Shown piece by piece: positions 1 through 8,192 of a stretch of DNA of 12,187 bases. Source of the stretch: Actinomycetota bacterium. Its GTDB lineage: Bacteria > Actinomycetota > Actinomycetes > Nanopelagicales > Nanopelagicaceae. The position numbers were made by a program, and so were the translations under genes. Under the pieces are notes generated by a model. That model was not told the origin of the DNA. It ran no database searches and saw only the letters and a program-made list of their open reading frames with translations. How positions within the stretch are numbered: the stretch's first letter is position 1; every line of letters starts with the position of its first letter. Location: NCBI GenBank assembly GCA_009699165.1, contig WLOR01000042.1, positions 1 through 12,187 on the forward strand, in the 5' to 3' direction.

Positions 1-1467
1 GCAGGAGATGCGGTGCGTGATGGTCGCGTAAAGATTGAGCCCGAAGAGTTAGCGCCACGATACTTTGACTGGATCGACAACATGCACGACTGGTGCATCT
101 CTCGCCAATTGTGGTGGGGACATCGGATCCCTGTTTGGTACGGGCCTGCTGGTGAAGTTGTTGTTGTCGGCCCTGATGAAATCGCACCAGAGGGTTACAC
201 ACAAGATCCTGATGTTTTAGATACATGGTTTTCTTCAGCGTTGTGGCCATTTTCAACTCTAGGGTGGCCGCATGAAAGTGCAGATTTAAAGAAGTTTTAC
301 CCAACTTCAGTTCTGGTAACTGGATATGACATTCTATTTTTCTGGGTTGCTCGAATGATGATGTTTGGTTTATTTGCAATGGATGGCGTTCAGCCGTTCC
401 ACACCATTGCACTTCACGGTTTAGTCCGTGATCAGTTTGGCAAAAAGATGTCAAAGTCCAAAGGTAATACTGTCGACCCAATCGAGTTTATGGATAAGTA
501 CGGCGCAGATGCACTTCGCTTCACACTGGCTCGAGGAGCTAATCCAGGCAAAGACCAAGCTCTAGCCGAAGATTGGGTAGGCGGATCTCGAAACTTCGCA
601 ACAAAGCTTTGGAATGCAACACGATTTGCAATGATGAATGGTGCTACCACCGAAGGTGAGTTGCCACATGTTGATTCACTCAACGCGATTGACCGATGGA
701 TTCTTAGCCGCTTATCAGAAACCATTACTGAGGTTGACGCGCTACTCGAGCAATACGAGTTTGCCCGTGCATGCGAACTTATGTACCACTTTGCTTGGGA
801 TGACTTATGTGACTGGTATTTGGAGCTTTCTAAAGAGAGTTTCTCATCGGGTGATGCAGCTTCGACAAAGCGAGTATTGGGCTATGTTCTTGATCAACTA
901 TTTCGTTTGATGCATCCTGTAATGCCATTTGTAACAGAGACAATGTGGACGGCACTTACCGGGGGAGAGTCACTTGTAATTGCGCAGTGGCCAACGGCTC
1001 GAGCCGATCACGTTGATAAGAAATCTGAGAAGTTAATTGCAGAGCTTCAAGAGATCATTACCGATGTCCGTAGATTTAGAAATGATCAAGGGATAAAGAC
1101 TTCACAGAAGATTCCGGCACGCTTTATTGCCCCTGCCCACATCGAAGAGTATGCCAGCGCAATGGCATTTGTTTTGCGTCTGCAACTCGAAGAGATAACA
1201 CCAAGCGCGCACTGTGAAATTGGAAATGTAAGAGTGGAGTTTGATTTAACGGGCTCTATCGATGTTGCTGCTGAGCGTGCTCGTCTAGAAAAGGACTTAC
1301 TCACTGCCGAAAAAGACAAGCAGACCGCCGAAGTAAAACTTGGTAATCAGGGCTTTATGGCGAAGGCACCAGAGAGTGTTGTCATCGAAATTAGAGAGCG
1401 ATTAGAAAAAACATCTGCAGATATTGAACGCCTTACTGCGCAGTTGTCGAAGCTTCCTTCAGCATGA
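1..1467 (+). CDS. valS: Valine--tRNA ligase, C-terminal part (5' end outside window)
   Basis: Cytoplasmic class I aminoacyl-tRNA synthetase that attaches valine to tRNA-Val. The frame is open from base 1, so the GTG at 13 is an internal Val codon and not the start. About 488 residues are present, a little over half of a bacterial ValS of roughly 850-900. Seen here are the second half of the catalytic core, with the ValS-type WCISRQLWWGHRIP signature near the beginning (IleS would show WCISRQRYWG), the DTWFSSALWPFSTLGWP block, and the ATP-binding KMSKS loop at 445-459. These are followed by the helical anticodon-binding domain. A Lys/Glu-rich coiled coil from about 1260 to 1452 matches the ValS C-terminal tRNA-binding arm. 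The HIGH motif and the editing domain lie upstream of the window. The stop overlaps the folC start in an ATGA, suggesting coupled translation. No anomaly seen. Confidence 0.97.
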   Translation, partial: AGDAVRDGRVKIEPEELAPRYFDWIDNMHDWCISRQLWWGHRIPVWYGPAGEVVVVGPDEIAPEGYTQDPDVLDTWFSSALWPFSTLGWPHESADLKKFYPTSVLVTGYDILFFWVARMMMFGLFAMDGVQPFHTIALHGLVRDQFGKKMSKSKGNTVDPIEFMDKYGADALRFTLARGANPGKDQALAEDWVGGSRNFATKLWNATRFAMMNGATTEGELPHVDSLNAIDRWILSRLSETITEVDALLEQYEFARACELMYHFAWDDLCDWYLELSKESFSSGDAASTKRVLGYVLDQLFRLMHPVMPFVTETMWTALTGGESLVIAQWPTARADHVDKKSEKLIAELQEIITDVRRFRNDQGIKTSQKIPARFIAPAHIEEYASAMAFVLRLQLEEITPSAHCEIGNVRVEFDLTGSIDVAAERARLEKDLLTAEKDKQTAEVKLGNQGFMAKAPESVVIEIRERLEKTSADIERLTAQLSKLPSA

Positions 1468-2810
1468 TTATTTCACCTGATGATCAAGAACGCATTGATG
1501 CTATTGAAAAGGCTTTACTAGCGCGCTGGCCTGAGACTCGAATTGCACCCTCCACTGAACGCATTGCAGCTCTCGTTGACATCCTTGGTTCGCCTCAGCT
1601 GACATATCCAACGATCCATGTAGGAGGCACCAACGGTAAGACCACTACTTCTCGGATGATTGACTCACTTTTGTTCGCTCATGGATTGCGCACAGGTCGT
1701 TTCACGAGCCCTCACCTTGAGACATACCGTGAACGTATTGCAATTAATGGGCAGCCAATTGATCCGAAAGATTTAATCTTTGCCTACAACGACATTGCCG
1801 CATATTTAGATTTAATGGATTCAAAGTTTGAGCACCCCATATCTTTCTTTGAAGCAGTCACAGCTCTTGGCTTTGTCTCCTTTGCAGAACACCCAGTGGA
1901 TGTTGCAGTGATTGAAGTAGGTATGGGTGGCGAATGGGATGCAACAAATGTTGTTGATGCCGATGTATCCGTGATTATGCCGATTGGCTTTGATCACATG
2001 GAGTACCTAGGGCACACATTGCATGAGATTGCTGCAACAAAGGCAGGGATCATCAAAGAAGGTGGCTTCATTGTTCTTGCACAGCAAGAGCCCGAAGCTG
2101 CTAAAGAGTTAATTCGCAAGGCTGCCGAAGTCGGAGCCGATGTTGTTCGAGAAGGGGTTGAGTACTCAGTAGCTTCGCGCGCAATTGCAGTCGGTGGTCA
2201 ATTACTAACAATCTCTGGACTGCACGATACGTATGACGAAATCTTCTTGCCCTTGCATGGCAAACATCAAGCGGCAAATGCTGCAAGTGCACTCGTAGCT
2301 GTAGAGGCTTTCTTTGGTGATCAACCGTTAGATATTGAGGCAGTTCGTGCAGGATTTGCGGCAGTTACATCTCCAGGGCGCTGCGAAGTAGTACATCGCG
2401 ACCCAACAATTATTCTTGATGCCGCTCACAACCCCCATGGCGCTAAGGCTTTAGCTGACACTTTGGCCAGCGAGTTTAATTTTGATGAAATCGTCGCAGT
2501 TGTTGCCGTCTTTGGCGATAAAGATGCCGTTGGTATCTTGGAAGCGTTAGAGCCAATCGTGGATCACATTATTGTGACCCAAAGCTCTTCGCAACGAGCT
2601 ATGACATCAGGAGATTTAGAGAAGATCGCTTCAAGAATATTTGGTGTTGACCGAGTTTTTGAGGTGAGTGATCTCAAAAGCGCACTCGATCGTGCAGTGA
2701 CAGATGCAACCCGTCCATTGAGCGAAGACACAATCGGAATCATTGTGACTGGCTCGGTGGTGACAGTGGGCGAGGCCCGCAGCTATCTACGTGGAAAGTT
2801 TGCCCAATGA
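1464..2810 (+). CDS. folC: Folylpolyglutamate synthase / dihydrofolate synthase
   Basis: Mur-ligase-family enzyme that adds glutamate to (dihydro)folates, and in many bacteria also makes dihydrofolate from dihydropteroate. The 448 residues fit the family. Visible motifs are the ATP P-loop GGTNGKTTT (residues 54-62, Lys59), the folate-loop SPHLETYRERI, the Mg-binding region EVGMGGEWDATNV, the GFDHMEYLG segment and the C-terminal-domain motif DAAHNPHGAKAL (Asp319, His322). The P-loop has KTTT where many FolC proteins have KGS; the Thr version is common in actinobacteria as far as I recall. The ATG overlaps the valS stop (ATGA), and no clear Shine-Dalgarno sequence precedes it, so it is probably translated by coupling. 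Its own stop overlaps the next gene in the same way. Whether it has both activities cannot be read from the sequence. Confidence 0.96.
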   Translation: MIISPDDQERIDAIEKALLARWPETRIAPSTERIAALVDILGSPQLTYPTIHVGGTNGKTTTSRMIDSLLFAHGLRTGRFTSPHLETYRERIAINGQPIDPKDLIFAYNDIAAYLDLMDSKFEHPISFFEAVTALGFVSFAEHPVDVAVIEVGMGGEWDATNVVDADVSVIMPIGFDHMEYLGHTLHEIAATKAGIIKEGGFIVLAQQEPEAAKELIRKAAEVGADVVREGVEYSVASRAIAVGGQLLTISGLHDTYDEIFLPLHGKHQAANAASALVAVEAFFGDQPLDIEAVRAGFAAVTSPGRCEVVHRDPTIILDAAHNPHGAKALADTLASEFNFDEIVAVVAVFGDKDAVGILEALEPIVDHIIVTQSSSQRAMTSGDLEKIASRIFGVDRVFEVSDLKSALDRAVTDATRPLSEDTIGIIVTGSVVTVGEARSYLRGKFAQ

Positions 2811-3142
2811 GAGTCTTGGGTGCATCAGTATTGGTGATGGAGTCCCTGACTCTTGGCTTTGCAGTTTTGCTCGCTATAAAAGACCAGTCCACGGTTGGGA
2901 TTGTTTACGGATCGATAGTGGCCTTCCTGGTTTTTGTCATGGCCGGGCTTCTCAAACGCCGCTCAGCTTTCTATATCGCCTCGGCTCTTCAGGTTTTTGT
3001 AATCGCATTCGGCTTTTTCGTCCCATCATTTTTCATCATGGGGGCAGTTTTTGTGGGACTTTGGGCCGCGGCCATCATCGTAGGGCGAAAGGGCGAGGCT
3101 GCTCGCGCAGAATTGTTGGCTACACAGGCCGAAAAGGGCTAA
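2807..3142 (+). CDS. DUF4233 family small integral membrane protein, function unknown
   Basis: A protein of 111 residues with four likely membrane segments (about 5-24, 28-49, 54-72 and 74-93), Lys/Arg-rich links (KRR at 50-52, GRK at 93-95) and a short charged C-terminal tail, so probably an inner-membrane protein. Size, topology and position between folC and ndk match the actinobacterial DUF4233 family, which sits there in many genomes; the name is from memory of that context. No catalytic motif is apparent and no function is known to me. The ATG overlaps the folC stop (ATGA), arguing for translational coupling. A longer open frame (2791-3165) overlaps it in another phase, but it lacks coherent hydrophobic segments and starts inside folC, so this frame is the real one. 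Confidence 0.85.
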   Translation: MRVLGASVLVMESLTLGFAVLLAIKDQSTVGIVYGSIVAFLVFVMAGLLKRRSAFYIASALQVFVIAFGFFVPSFFIMGAVFVGLWAAAIIVGRKGEAARAELLATQAEKG

Positions 3143-3154
3143 TAGACTACGCAG

Positions 3155-3574
3155 GTGAATATTGAGAAAACTCTTATCCTTGTAAAGCCCGATGGAGTCC
3201 GTCGCAGCCTCGTAGGTGAAGTGATTTCTCGCATTGAAGCTAAAGGCTATGCAATCGATTCGCTTCGAATGTTAAATGCCGATCGCGAGCTTCTCGAAAA
3301 ACACTACGCCGAACACGTTGGCAAAGTCTTTTATGAACCGCTTGTCGAGTTCATGATGTCAGGACCAATTGTTGCCATTGTCGCATCAGGCAATCGTGTT
3401 ATCGAAGGATTCCGCTCTCTAGCTGGGGCTACTGATCCAACAGTTGCAGCACCGGGAACAATCCGCGGTGATTTAGCTAGAGACCAAGGAACCAAAGTCG
3501 TACAAAATATTGTGCATGGTTCAGACTCGCCAGAGTCTGCTGCGCGCGAGATTCAAATTTTCTTCCCTAATTAA
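3155..3574 (+). CDS. ndk: Nucleoside diphosphate kinase (with a 4-residue insertion before the active-site His)
   Basis: Cytoplasmic enzyme that passes the gamma phosphate of ATP to nucleoside diphosphates through a phosphohistidine. Of 139 residues, the family core is clear: [12 protein letters not shown] near the start, the [18 protein letters not shown] helix, the SGPIVA strand, GATDP (Thr93), PGTIRGD (Arg104) and [12 protein letters not shown] with catalytic His121. The GTG start at 3155 is forced, because TAG at 3143-3145 is in frame just upstream and no ATG or TTG lies between. No close Shine-Dalgarno is seen; an AAGGG sits about 16 bases away. Unusually, the Arg104-to-Asn118 spacing is 14 residues, against 10 in human NM23 and the mycobacterial and E. 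coli enzymes as I recall them. The extra residues fall in [11 protein letters not shown] just before the active site. The frame is intact on both sides, so this is not a frameshift. Confidence 0.96.
   Translation: MNIEKTLILVKPDGVRRSLVGEVISRIEAKGYAIDSLRMLNADRELLEKHYAEHVGKVFYEPLVEFMMSGPIVAIVASGNRVIEGFRSLAGATDPTVAAPGTIRGDLARDQGTKVVQNIVHGSDSPESAAREIQIFFPN
3522..3539. repeat. Perfect 7-bp inverted repeat inside the 3' end of ndk
   Basis: CAGACTC and GAGTCTG flank a GCCA tetraloop, giving a perfect 7-bp hairpin just after the active-site His codon. It encodes the conserved S-D-S-P-E-S segment, so part of the symmetry is imposed by the protein. No T-run follows, so it is not a standard terminator. 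It may be chance, or a weak RNA structure between ndk and mreB. Confidence 0.35.
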
Positions 3575-3587
3575 TCAAGCAACAATC

Positions 3588-3593
3588 AAGGAG
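3588..3593 (+). promoter_or_regulatory. Strong Shine-Dalgarno fixing the mreB start
   Basis: AAGGAG lies 9 bases before the ATG at 3603. It is one of the best ribosome-binding sites in the window and stands out because most upstream genes rely on stop/start overlap. It decides for the ATG at 3603 over an upstream in-frame ATG at 3510 inside ndk and an internal one at 3621. Confidence 0.8.
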
Positions 3594-3602
3594 CAAAAAA
3601 GC

Positions 3603-4640
3603 ATGAGTGCACAAAATAAAATGTCGTTTATCGGTCGCGATATGGCCGTTGATCTTGGTACCGCAAACACGCTTGTCTATGTACGCGGTCGTGGCATTGT
3701 TTTGAATGAGCCTTCAGTTGTTGCAGTCAATCAAGACACCGGCGGGATATTGGCTGTTGGTCTTGAAGCCAAAAAAATGATTGGCCGTACTCCTGGAAAT
3801 ATCATCGCTATTCGTCCACTCAAGGATGGTGTGATTGCAGACTTTGAAACTACTGAGCGGATGCTTCGCTACTTCATTCAGAAAGTGCACCGTCGTCGCT
3901 ACTTAGCCAAGCCAAGAATCGTTGTCTGTGTTCCATCAGGAATTACAGGTGTTGAACAACGTGCAGTTAAAGATGCCGCATATGCAGCAGGCGCACGCAA
4001 GGTTTATATTATTGAAGAGCCAATGGCTGCGGCTATCGGTGCGGGACTTCCAATTCACGAACCAACTGGAAATATGGTTGTAGATATTGGTGGCGGAACT
4101 ACCGAGGTTGCAGTTATCTCACTCGGCGGAATCGTGACATCACTATCGATTCGTGTCGGAGGTGATGAGCTTGATCAATCGATTATCAACTGGGTTAAGC
4201 GTGAATTCTCCCTACTTTTGGGAGAGCGCACCGCCGAAGAGATCAAAATGGCTATTGGTTCGGCCTATCCATTAGCGGGAGAAAACGATGCCGAAGTCCG
4301 TGGTCGCGATTTAGCCACTGGACTTCCAAAGACAATCGTTGTTTCAGCCGCTGAGATTCGCAAAGCAATTGAAGAGCCAGTCAATGCAATCGTTAATGCA
4401 GTCAAGAGCACTCTTGATAAGACTCCTCCGGAGTTAGCATCTGACTTAATGGACCGCGGTATCGTCTTAACTGGTGGCGGTGCACTTCTAAAAGGTCTAG
4501 ATGAGCGCTTGCGTAAAGAGACTGGAATGCCAATTCATATCGCAGAGCGTCCATTGGATGCAGTAGTTGAAGGCTCTGGTAAATGTATCGAAGAGTTTGA
4601 GGCCTTAGAGAAGGTCTTGATCTCCGAACCACGTCGATAG
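3603..4640 (+). CDS. mreB: Rod shape-determining protein MreB
   Basis: Bacterial actin homologue that polymerises under the membrane and directs lateral wall synthesis by the RodA-PBP2 complex. The 345 residues match the usual length. Actin-fold nucleotide motifs are in order: phosphate-1 DLGTANT (residues 17-23), [29 protein letters not shown], phosphate-2 [11 protein letters not shown] (from Asp161) and the adenosine-motif region [15 protein letters not shown] near the C-terminus. [27 protein letters not shown] is cut short here as the MreB-type N-terminus, distinct from FtsA and DnaK. The ATG is supported by the AAGGAG site, and the first six codons could form a short tail before an alternative ATG at 3621. 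It heads the mreBCD-mrdA-rodA set, 28 bases after ndk and 13 before mreC. Many polar-growing actinobacteria lack MreB, so its presence argues for lateral wall growth or a similar role. Confidence 0.97.
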   Translation: MSAQNKMSFIGRDMAVDLGTANTLVYVRGRGIVLNEPSVVAVNQDTGGILAVGLEAKKMIGRTPGNIIAIRPLKDGVIADFETTERMLRYFIQKVHRRRYLAKPRIVVCVPSGITGVEQRAVKDAAYAAGARKVYIIEEPMAAAIGAGLPIHEPTGNMVVDIGGGTTEVAVISLGGIVTSLSIRVGGDELDQSIINWVKREFSLLLGERTAEEIKMAIGSAYPLAGENDAEVRGRDLATGLPKTIVVSAAEIRKAIEEPVNAIVNAVKSTLDKTPPELASDLMDRGIVLTGGGALLKGLDERLRKETGMPIHIAERPLDAVVEGSGKCIEEFEALEKVLISEPRR

Positions 4641-4653
4641 ATTCGCTTAAGAG

Positions 4654-5577
4654 ATGCGCAGAGGCGCCGAGGGTCGCAGTCGACTGCTCTTAATCATATT
4701 AATCGTCACGGCGCTATTTCTAATTACGTTAGATCTTCGTGGAGTTGGACTCCTTGAAGGCGCACGTTCTGGATCGCAGACGATTCTCTCACCATTCCAG
4801 CGAGCAGGAAATGTCCTATTAACTCCGGTTAAAAACTTTTTCACTGACGTGACTCACTTGGGCCGTACGCGCAATCAGATTGAGAAGCTTCGAGCGGATA
4901 ATGCAAAATTAAAATCACAGTTGATACATCGCAAAAATGCTGATAGTCAGTTGAAGCAATTAAAGTCAATCTTGGACTTGGCCGGAACTGCTGAGTTTAA
5001 AGTATTAAATGCTCGCGTTATCAGTCAGGGATCTAGCCAGTCTTTTTCACAGACAATCACAATCGATTCTGGATCAAAAGCTGGAATCAAAACAAATATG
5101 ACCGTCTTGTCAGAGTTTGGTATCGCAGGTGTCGTGAAAGAGGTTTTTCCAAATACGGCCTTGGTCTCACTCGCAACGGATCCATCATTTCGAATAGGAG
5201 TTCGAATTGCGGGTAGCCAGCAGATTGGAATCCTCTCTGGCCGCGGTAATCGCTCTGCTAGTTTGCAGCTAATTGATAATCTTACGAGCGTAAAAGTTGG
5301 CGATGTTTTGCTCTCTCGCGGCAGTGTTGCGAATCGACCATTTGTACCCGGGGTACCAATTGGTTATGTGACGGCCGTCGATAATTCAGCAGGTGCTATC
5401 GCCCAGAGTGCGACGGTTCATCTCTACACCGATTTCTCAGCCCTTGGCGTCGTGGCCGTTGTAGTAGGTGCGCCATCTAGTAATCCAGGTGATGCGCTTG
5501 TGCCTGCAAAGCCCCGTCCAACTCCCGTGCCCACAGTGACGATCTACGCCACACCTTCTCCTACTCCGACGAATTAA
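4654..5577 (+). CDS. mreC: Rod shape-determining protein MreC
   Basis: Bitopic membrane protein of the elongasome that links MreB to PBP2 and activates it from outside. Of 307 residues, a short basic N-terminus is followed by one membrane helix (about 10-28), a coiled coil (about 65-108, Leu/Lys/Gln-rich) and the beta-rich MreC domain (about 115-275) with the family's VLSEFGIAGVV and GVPIGYVT type segments. The tail after about 280 is Pro/Thr-rich (PTPVPTV, TPSPTPT) and probably unstructured. The ATG at 4654 is effectively forced: TAA at 4648-4650 is in frame just before it, and the next Met lies far inside the protein. Its Shine-Dalgarno is poor, with AAGAG abutting the ATG, so re-initiation after mreB is likely. 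Confidence 0.94.
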   Translation: MRRGAEGRSRLLLIILIVTALFLITLDLRGVGLLEGARSGSQTILSPFQRAGNVLLTPVKNFFTDVTHLGRTRNQIEKLRADNAKLKSQLIHRKNADSQLKQLKSILDLAGTAEFKVLNARVISQGSSQSFSQTITIDSGSKAGIKTNMTVLSEFGIAGVVKEVFPNTALVSLATDPSFRIGVRIAGSQQIGILSGRGNRSASLQLIDNLTSVKVGDVLLSRGSVANRPFVPGVPIGYVTAVDNSAGAIAQSATVHLYTDFSALGVVAVVVGAPSSNPGDALVPAKPRPTPVPTVTIYATPSPTPTN

Positions 5578-5589
5578 GCGACGAGTTCA

Positions 5590-6105
5590 ATGCGCCAGTT
5601 TTTATTGACTCTGATTCAAACCTTTGTAGTTTTTGTTGTGCAGGAAGCAATCATTAGTCAATTTCGTCTCCCAGGTGGGGGATTCTCACTCCTATTAATT
5701 TTTTCACTTGTGTGGGCAATCTTGAGTTCACCAGAGATAGCTGCTCTGACTGGATTTACCGCAGGATTTTTTATGGATCTCTCACAAAGTGCTAGCGGAC
5801 CGATTGGTCACTGGACACTACTTATGATCGCTGCATGTTATGCAGTTTCATATTTGGGCTCTGGAAATGAAAGCCTCTCTGGAAATCCATTAGGTTTTAC
5901 GTTCTTGACAATGAGCGCAGTGTTTTTTGTTGAGTTGTCTTATGCTGTTACTGGCGCTTTACTGGGGGTTCAGGCTGGAAGTTTCGGACAAGTAATAATT
6001 ACACTCGTAGGTGTAACCATTTGGAGCTTAGTTGCAACACCAATATTTTTACCGCTATTTTCATATGCGCATTCATTGACTTTTAGTACTCGGTCGACCA
6101 TATGA
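5590..6105 (+). CDS. mreD: Rod shape-determining protein MreD
   Basis: Polytopic inner-membrane component of the elongasome that works with MreC. The 171 residues are strongly hydrophobic with about five membrane segments. The family-like loop GFFMDLSQSASGPIGHW lies between the second and third, and an Asp in a GFxxDL context is typical of MreD. It starts 12 bases after mreC with only a weak GACGAG ribosome site, and its stop overlaps the mrdA start in an ATGA. Identification rests on hydropathy, the loop and the position between mreC and mrdA, because MreD sequences are poorly conserved. Confidence 0.9.
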   Translation: MRQFLLTLIQTFVVFVVQEAIISQFRLPGGGFSLLLIFSLVWAILSSPEIAALTGFTAGFFMDLSQSASGPIGHWTLLMIAACYAVSYLGSGNESLSGNPLGFTFLTMSAVFFVELSYAVTGALLGVQAGSFGQVIITLVGVTIWSLVATPIFLPLFSYAHSLTFSTRSTI

Positions 6106-8192
6106 ACCAACGCTCACGTCTTAACTTATTGGTCGTACAAATCCTAATGATTTCACTGATGGCAGCTTTATTCGGGCGCTTGTTTTATCTTCAAATCGCT
6201 GCCGGCCCAAAATATCGTGACGCAGCTCTGAGTATTCAAAGTCGCGATGTTGTCTCCCCGGCTACCCGTGGATTAATCGTGGACTCATCTGGAGTTCCAC
6301 TAGCACTCAACAAAGTAGGCCTAGCCGTTACGATCGATCGAATTGCCATTGATAAGCAGCCTGACAAAGGTGTCGCTGTCATGAAGCGGTTGAGCGCATT
6401 ATTAAAGTTGAAGTACAACGACATTTATCGCAATACCCGTTTATGCGGAGAGTTGCCAAAGGGTCAAAGGGCAGGGTGCTGGACTGGTTCGCGGTACCAA
6501 CCGATTCCAATTACCAAAGAGGCAGACCCAGATATAGCAATGCAAATAGTTGAGCGCTCCGACCAGTTTCCAGGTGTTGATGCTCAACCAATCGCGATAA
6601 GAAACTATCCAGGTGTTGCTGGAGTCAATGGTGCACATGTACTGGGTTACGTTGGCCCACTGACCGAAAGTGATTTAGCAAAAGACGATGGTAAAAAATA
6701 TTTCCGTAGTGAGTCCATCGGTAAATCTGGTCTTGAGATTATGTACGACTCTTATCTTCGCGGTAAACCCGGAATCCGTACACTCATTGTTGATCGCAAA
6801 GAGGCGATAACGGCTCAAGGTCAAAATACCGCGCCAATACCTGGTGATCACCTAGTGACATCACTTGATGCACGTTTACAAGCAGCGGTGGAAGTAGCAC
6901 TGGCCGATGCCGTAAAGCGTGGCCGTGCAAACGGATACACCTCTGATTCGGGCGCAGCGGTGGTGATGGATATTAGAAATGGCCAAATATTAGCTATCGC
7001 TTCGTATCCAACATATGACCCCAATGCATTCGAAAAGGGATTAACCGTCAAGCAGGCATCAGATTTATTTAGTGAGAAAAAGGCTGTACCCGCACTCTCT
7101 CGTGCCTTGCAAGGTTTGTATGCACCAGCATCTACTTTTAAATCAGTATCGGTAATTGCCGCAGCATCTGCTGGCTATAACTTAAATGCCTCATACAACT
7201 GCCCAGCCGAAGTTCAAGTTGGAGATAGAGCCTTTCAAAACTTTGAAAGTAGATCGCAGGGAACCATGAGCCTAAAAAAGGCGATTGCCGTTTCATGCGA
7301 CACGATCTGGTATCGAATCGCCTTTGATGAATGGCTTCGAGATGGTGGGCTACGTCCGAAATCTAAACCAAACGACTACTTCTTTAAGGCCGCACAGAGC
7401 TTTAATATCACTCAAAAAGTTGGAATTGATTTACCTTCAGAGTCATCATCGCGCCTAGCCGACCGCGATTACAAGAAGAGCTGGTACCAACAGAACAAGG
7501 ATTTTTACTGTAACTATAAAGAGCGCGCGAGCAAAGCACAGCAGACAGCGTTTTTGATTTTGCTTGCAAAAGAGAACTGCGTTGATGGTGACAAGATTCG
7601 AGCTGGAGATGCAGTGAACTTCTCGATTGGCCAAGGAGATACCGTAGTCACACCACTCAAGCTAGCTCAAATGTATGCCGCAATTGGTAACGGTGGAACT
7701 ATCTGGCAGATGTTAGTAGGAAAGGCGATAGTAAAAACAGATGGAACACTTGTTAAGAGAATGGTCCCGAAAAAGCTCGGAACCCTCACCGCCTCTAAAG
7801 CAACTCTTGATTTCCTTCATGGAGCGCTGCGAGAAGTAGTTGTTTCTGGAACAGGTGCTGGCGCTTTTGCTGGTTTCCCAATTCCGGTAAGTGGTAAGAC
7901 TGGAACGGCTGAAGTCTTTGGCCGAAATTTTGATGGCTCTTTGAAAGATAACACTTCATGGTTTGCCTCCTATGCGCCAAGTAATAATCCGCGATATGCC
8001 GTTGTTATGATGGTGAGCCAAGGTGGATTTGGTGCATCAACTTCTGGAGTGGGAGTTAGAAAGATTTATGAAAGCCTCTTTGGTGTAAAGGGAAATAAAA
8101 TCGTACCTGGAGCTGCAATTTTTCCTAATGGAAAGCCGCCGACCAAGCTCCCAAAGATATCTCCAGCGACTAAGCCTAAGGTTGCCCCATGA
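6102..8192 (+). CDS. mrdA: Class B penicillin-binding protein 2 (elongasome transpeptidase)
   Basis: Cross-links peptidoglycan during elongation as partner of RodA; a beta-lactam target. The 696 residues comprise a single N-terminal membrane anchor (about 8-32), a PBP-dimerisation domain beginning SPATRGLIVDSSGVPLA, and a transpeptidase domain. Catalytic motifs are complete: S-T-F-K with Ser344 and Lys347, S-C-D at 398-400 (the SxD variant usual in PBP2) and K-T-G at 599-601. The tail after about 675 is Pro/Lys-rich. There are exactly six cysteines (115, 126, 367, 399, 470, 493), all on the outer side of the membrane. The 115/126 pair in the pedestal resembles other actinobacterial PBP2 proteins. 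It overlaps both mreD and rodA by ATGA and has no obvious ribosome site of its own, implying coupled synthesis with MreD. Confidence 0.96.
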   Translation: MNQRSRLNLLVVQILMISLMAALFGRLFYLQIAAGPKYRDAALSIQSRDVVSPATRGLIVDSSGVPLALNKVGLAVTIDRIAIDKQPDKGVAVMKRLSALLKLKYNDIYRNTRLCGELPKGQRAGCWTGSRYQPIPITKEADPDIAMQIVERSDQFPGVDAQPIAIRNYPGVAGVNGAHVLGYVGPLTESDLAKDDGKKYFRSESIGKSGLEIMYDSYLRGKPGIRTLIVDRKEAITAQGQNTAPIPGDHLVTSLDARLQAAVEVALADAVKRGRANGYTSDSGAAVVMDIRNGQILAIASYPTYDPNAFEKGLTVKQASDLFSEKKAVPALSRALQGLYAPASTFKSVSVIAAASAGYNLNASYNCPAEVQVGDRAFQNFESRSQGTMSLKKAIAVSCDTIWYRIAFDEWLRDGGLRPKSKPNDYFFKAAQSFNITQKVGIDLPSESSSRLADRDYKKSWYQQNKDFYCNYKERASKAQQTAFLILLAKENCVDGDKIRAGDAVNFSIGQGDTVVTPLKLAQMYAAIGNGGTIWQMLVGKAIVKTDGTLVKRMVPKKLGTLTASKATLDFLHGALREVVVSGTGAGAFAGFPIPVSGKTGTAEVFGRNFDGSLKDNTSWFASYAPSNNPRYAVVMMVSQGGFGASTSGVGVRKIYESLFGVKGNKIVPGAAIFPNGKPPTKLPKISPATKPKVAP

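Noticed and set aside
2791..3165. Open frame of 124 codons overlapping the small membrane protein gene
   Set aside because: It starts inside folC, has no family-like features, mixed polar composition and many Cys/Trp/Arg, and overlaps the coherent four-helix frame coupled to folC by ATGA.
3510..3602. N-terminal extension of mreB starting at an ATG inside ndk
   Set aside because: It would add 31 residues unlike MreB and overlap ndk. The ATG at 3603 has AAGGAG at ideal spacing and gives a normal MreB length.
3575..3602. Promoter for mreB in the ndk-mreB gap
   Set aside because: The gap is 28 bases and mostly ribosome site; no -35/-10 pair with good spacing was found there or just inside ndk.
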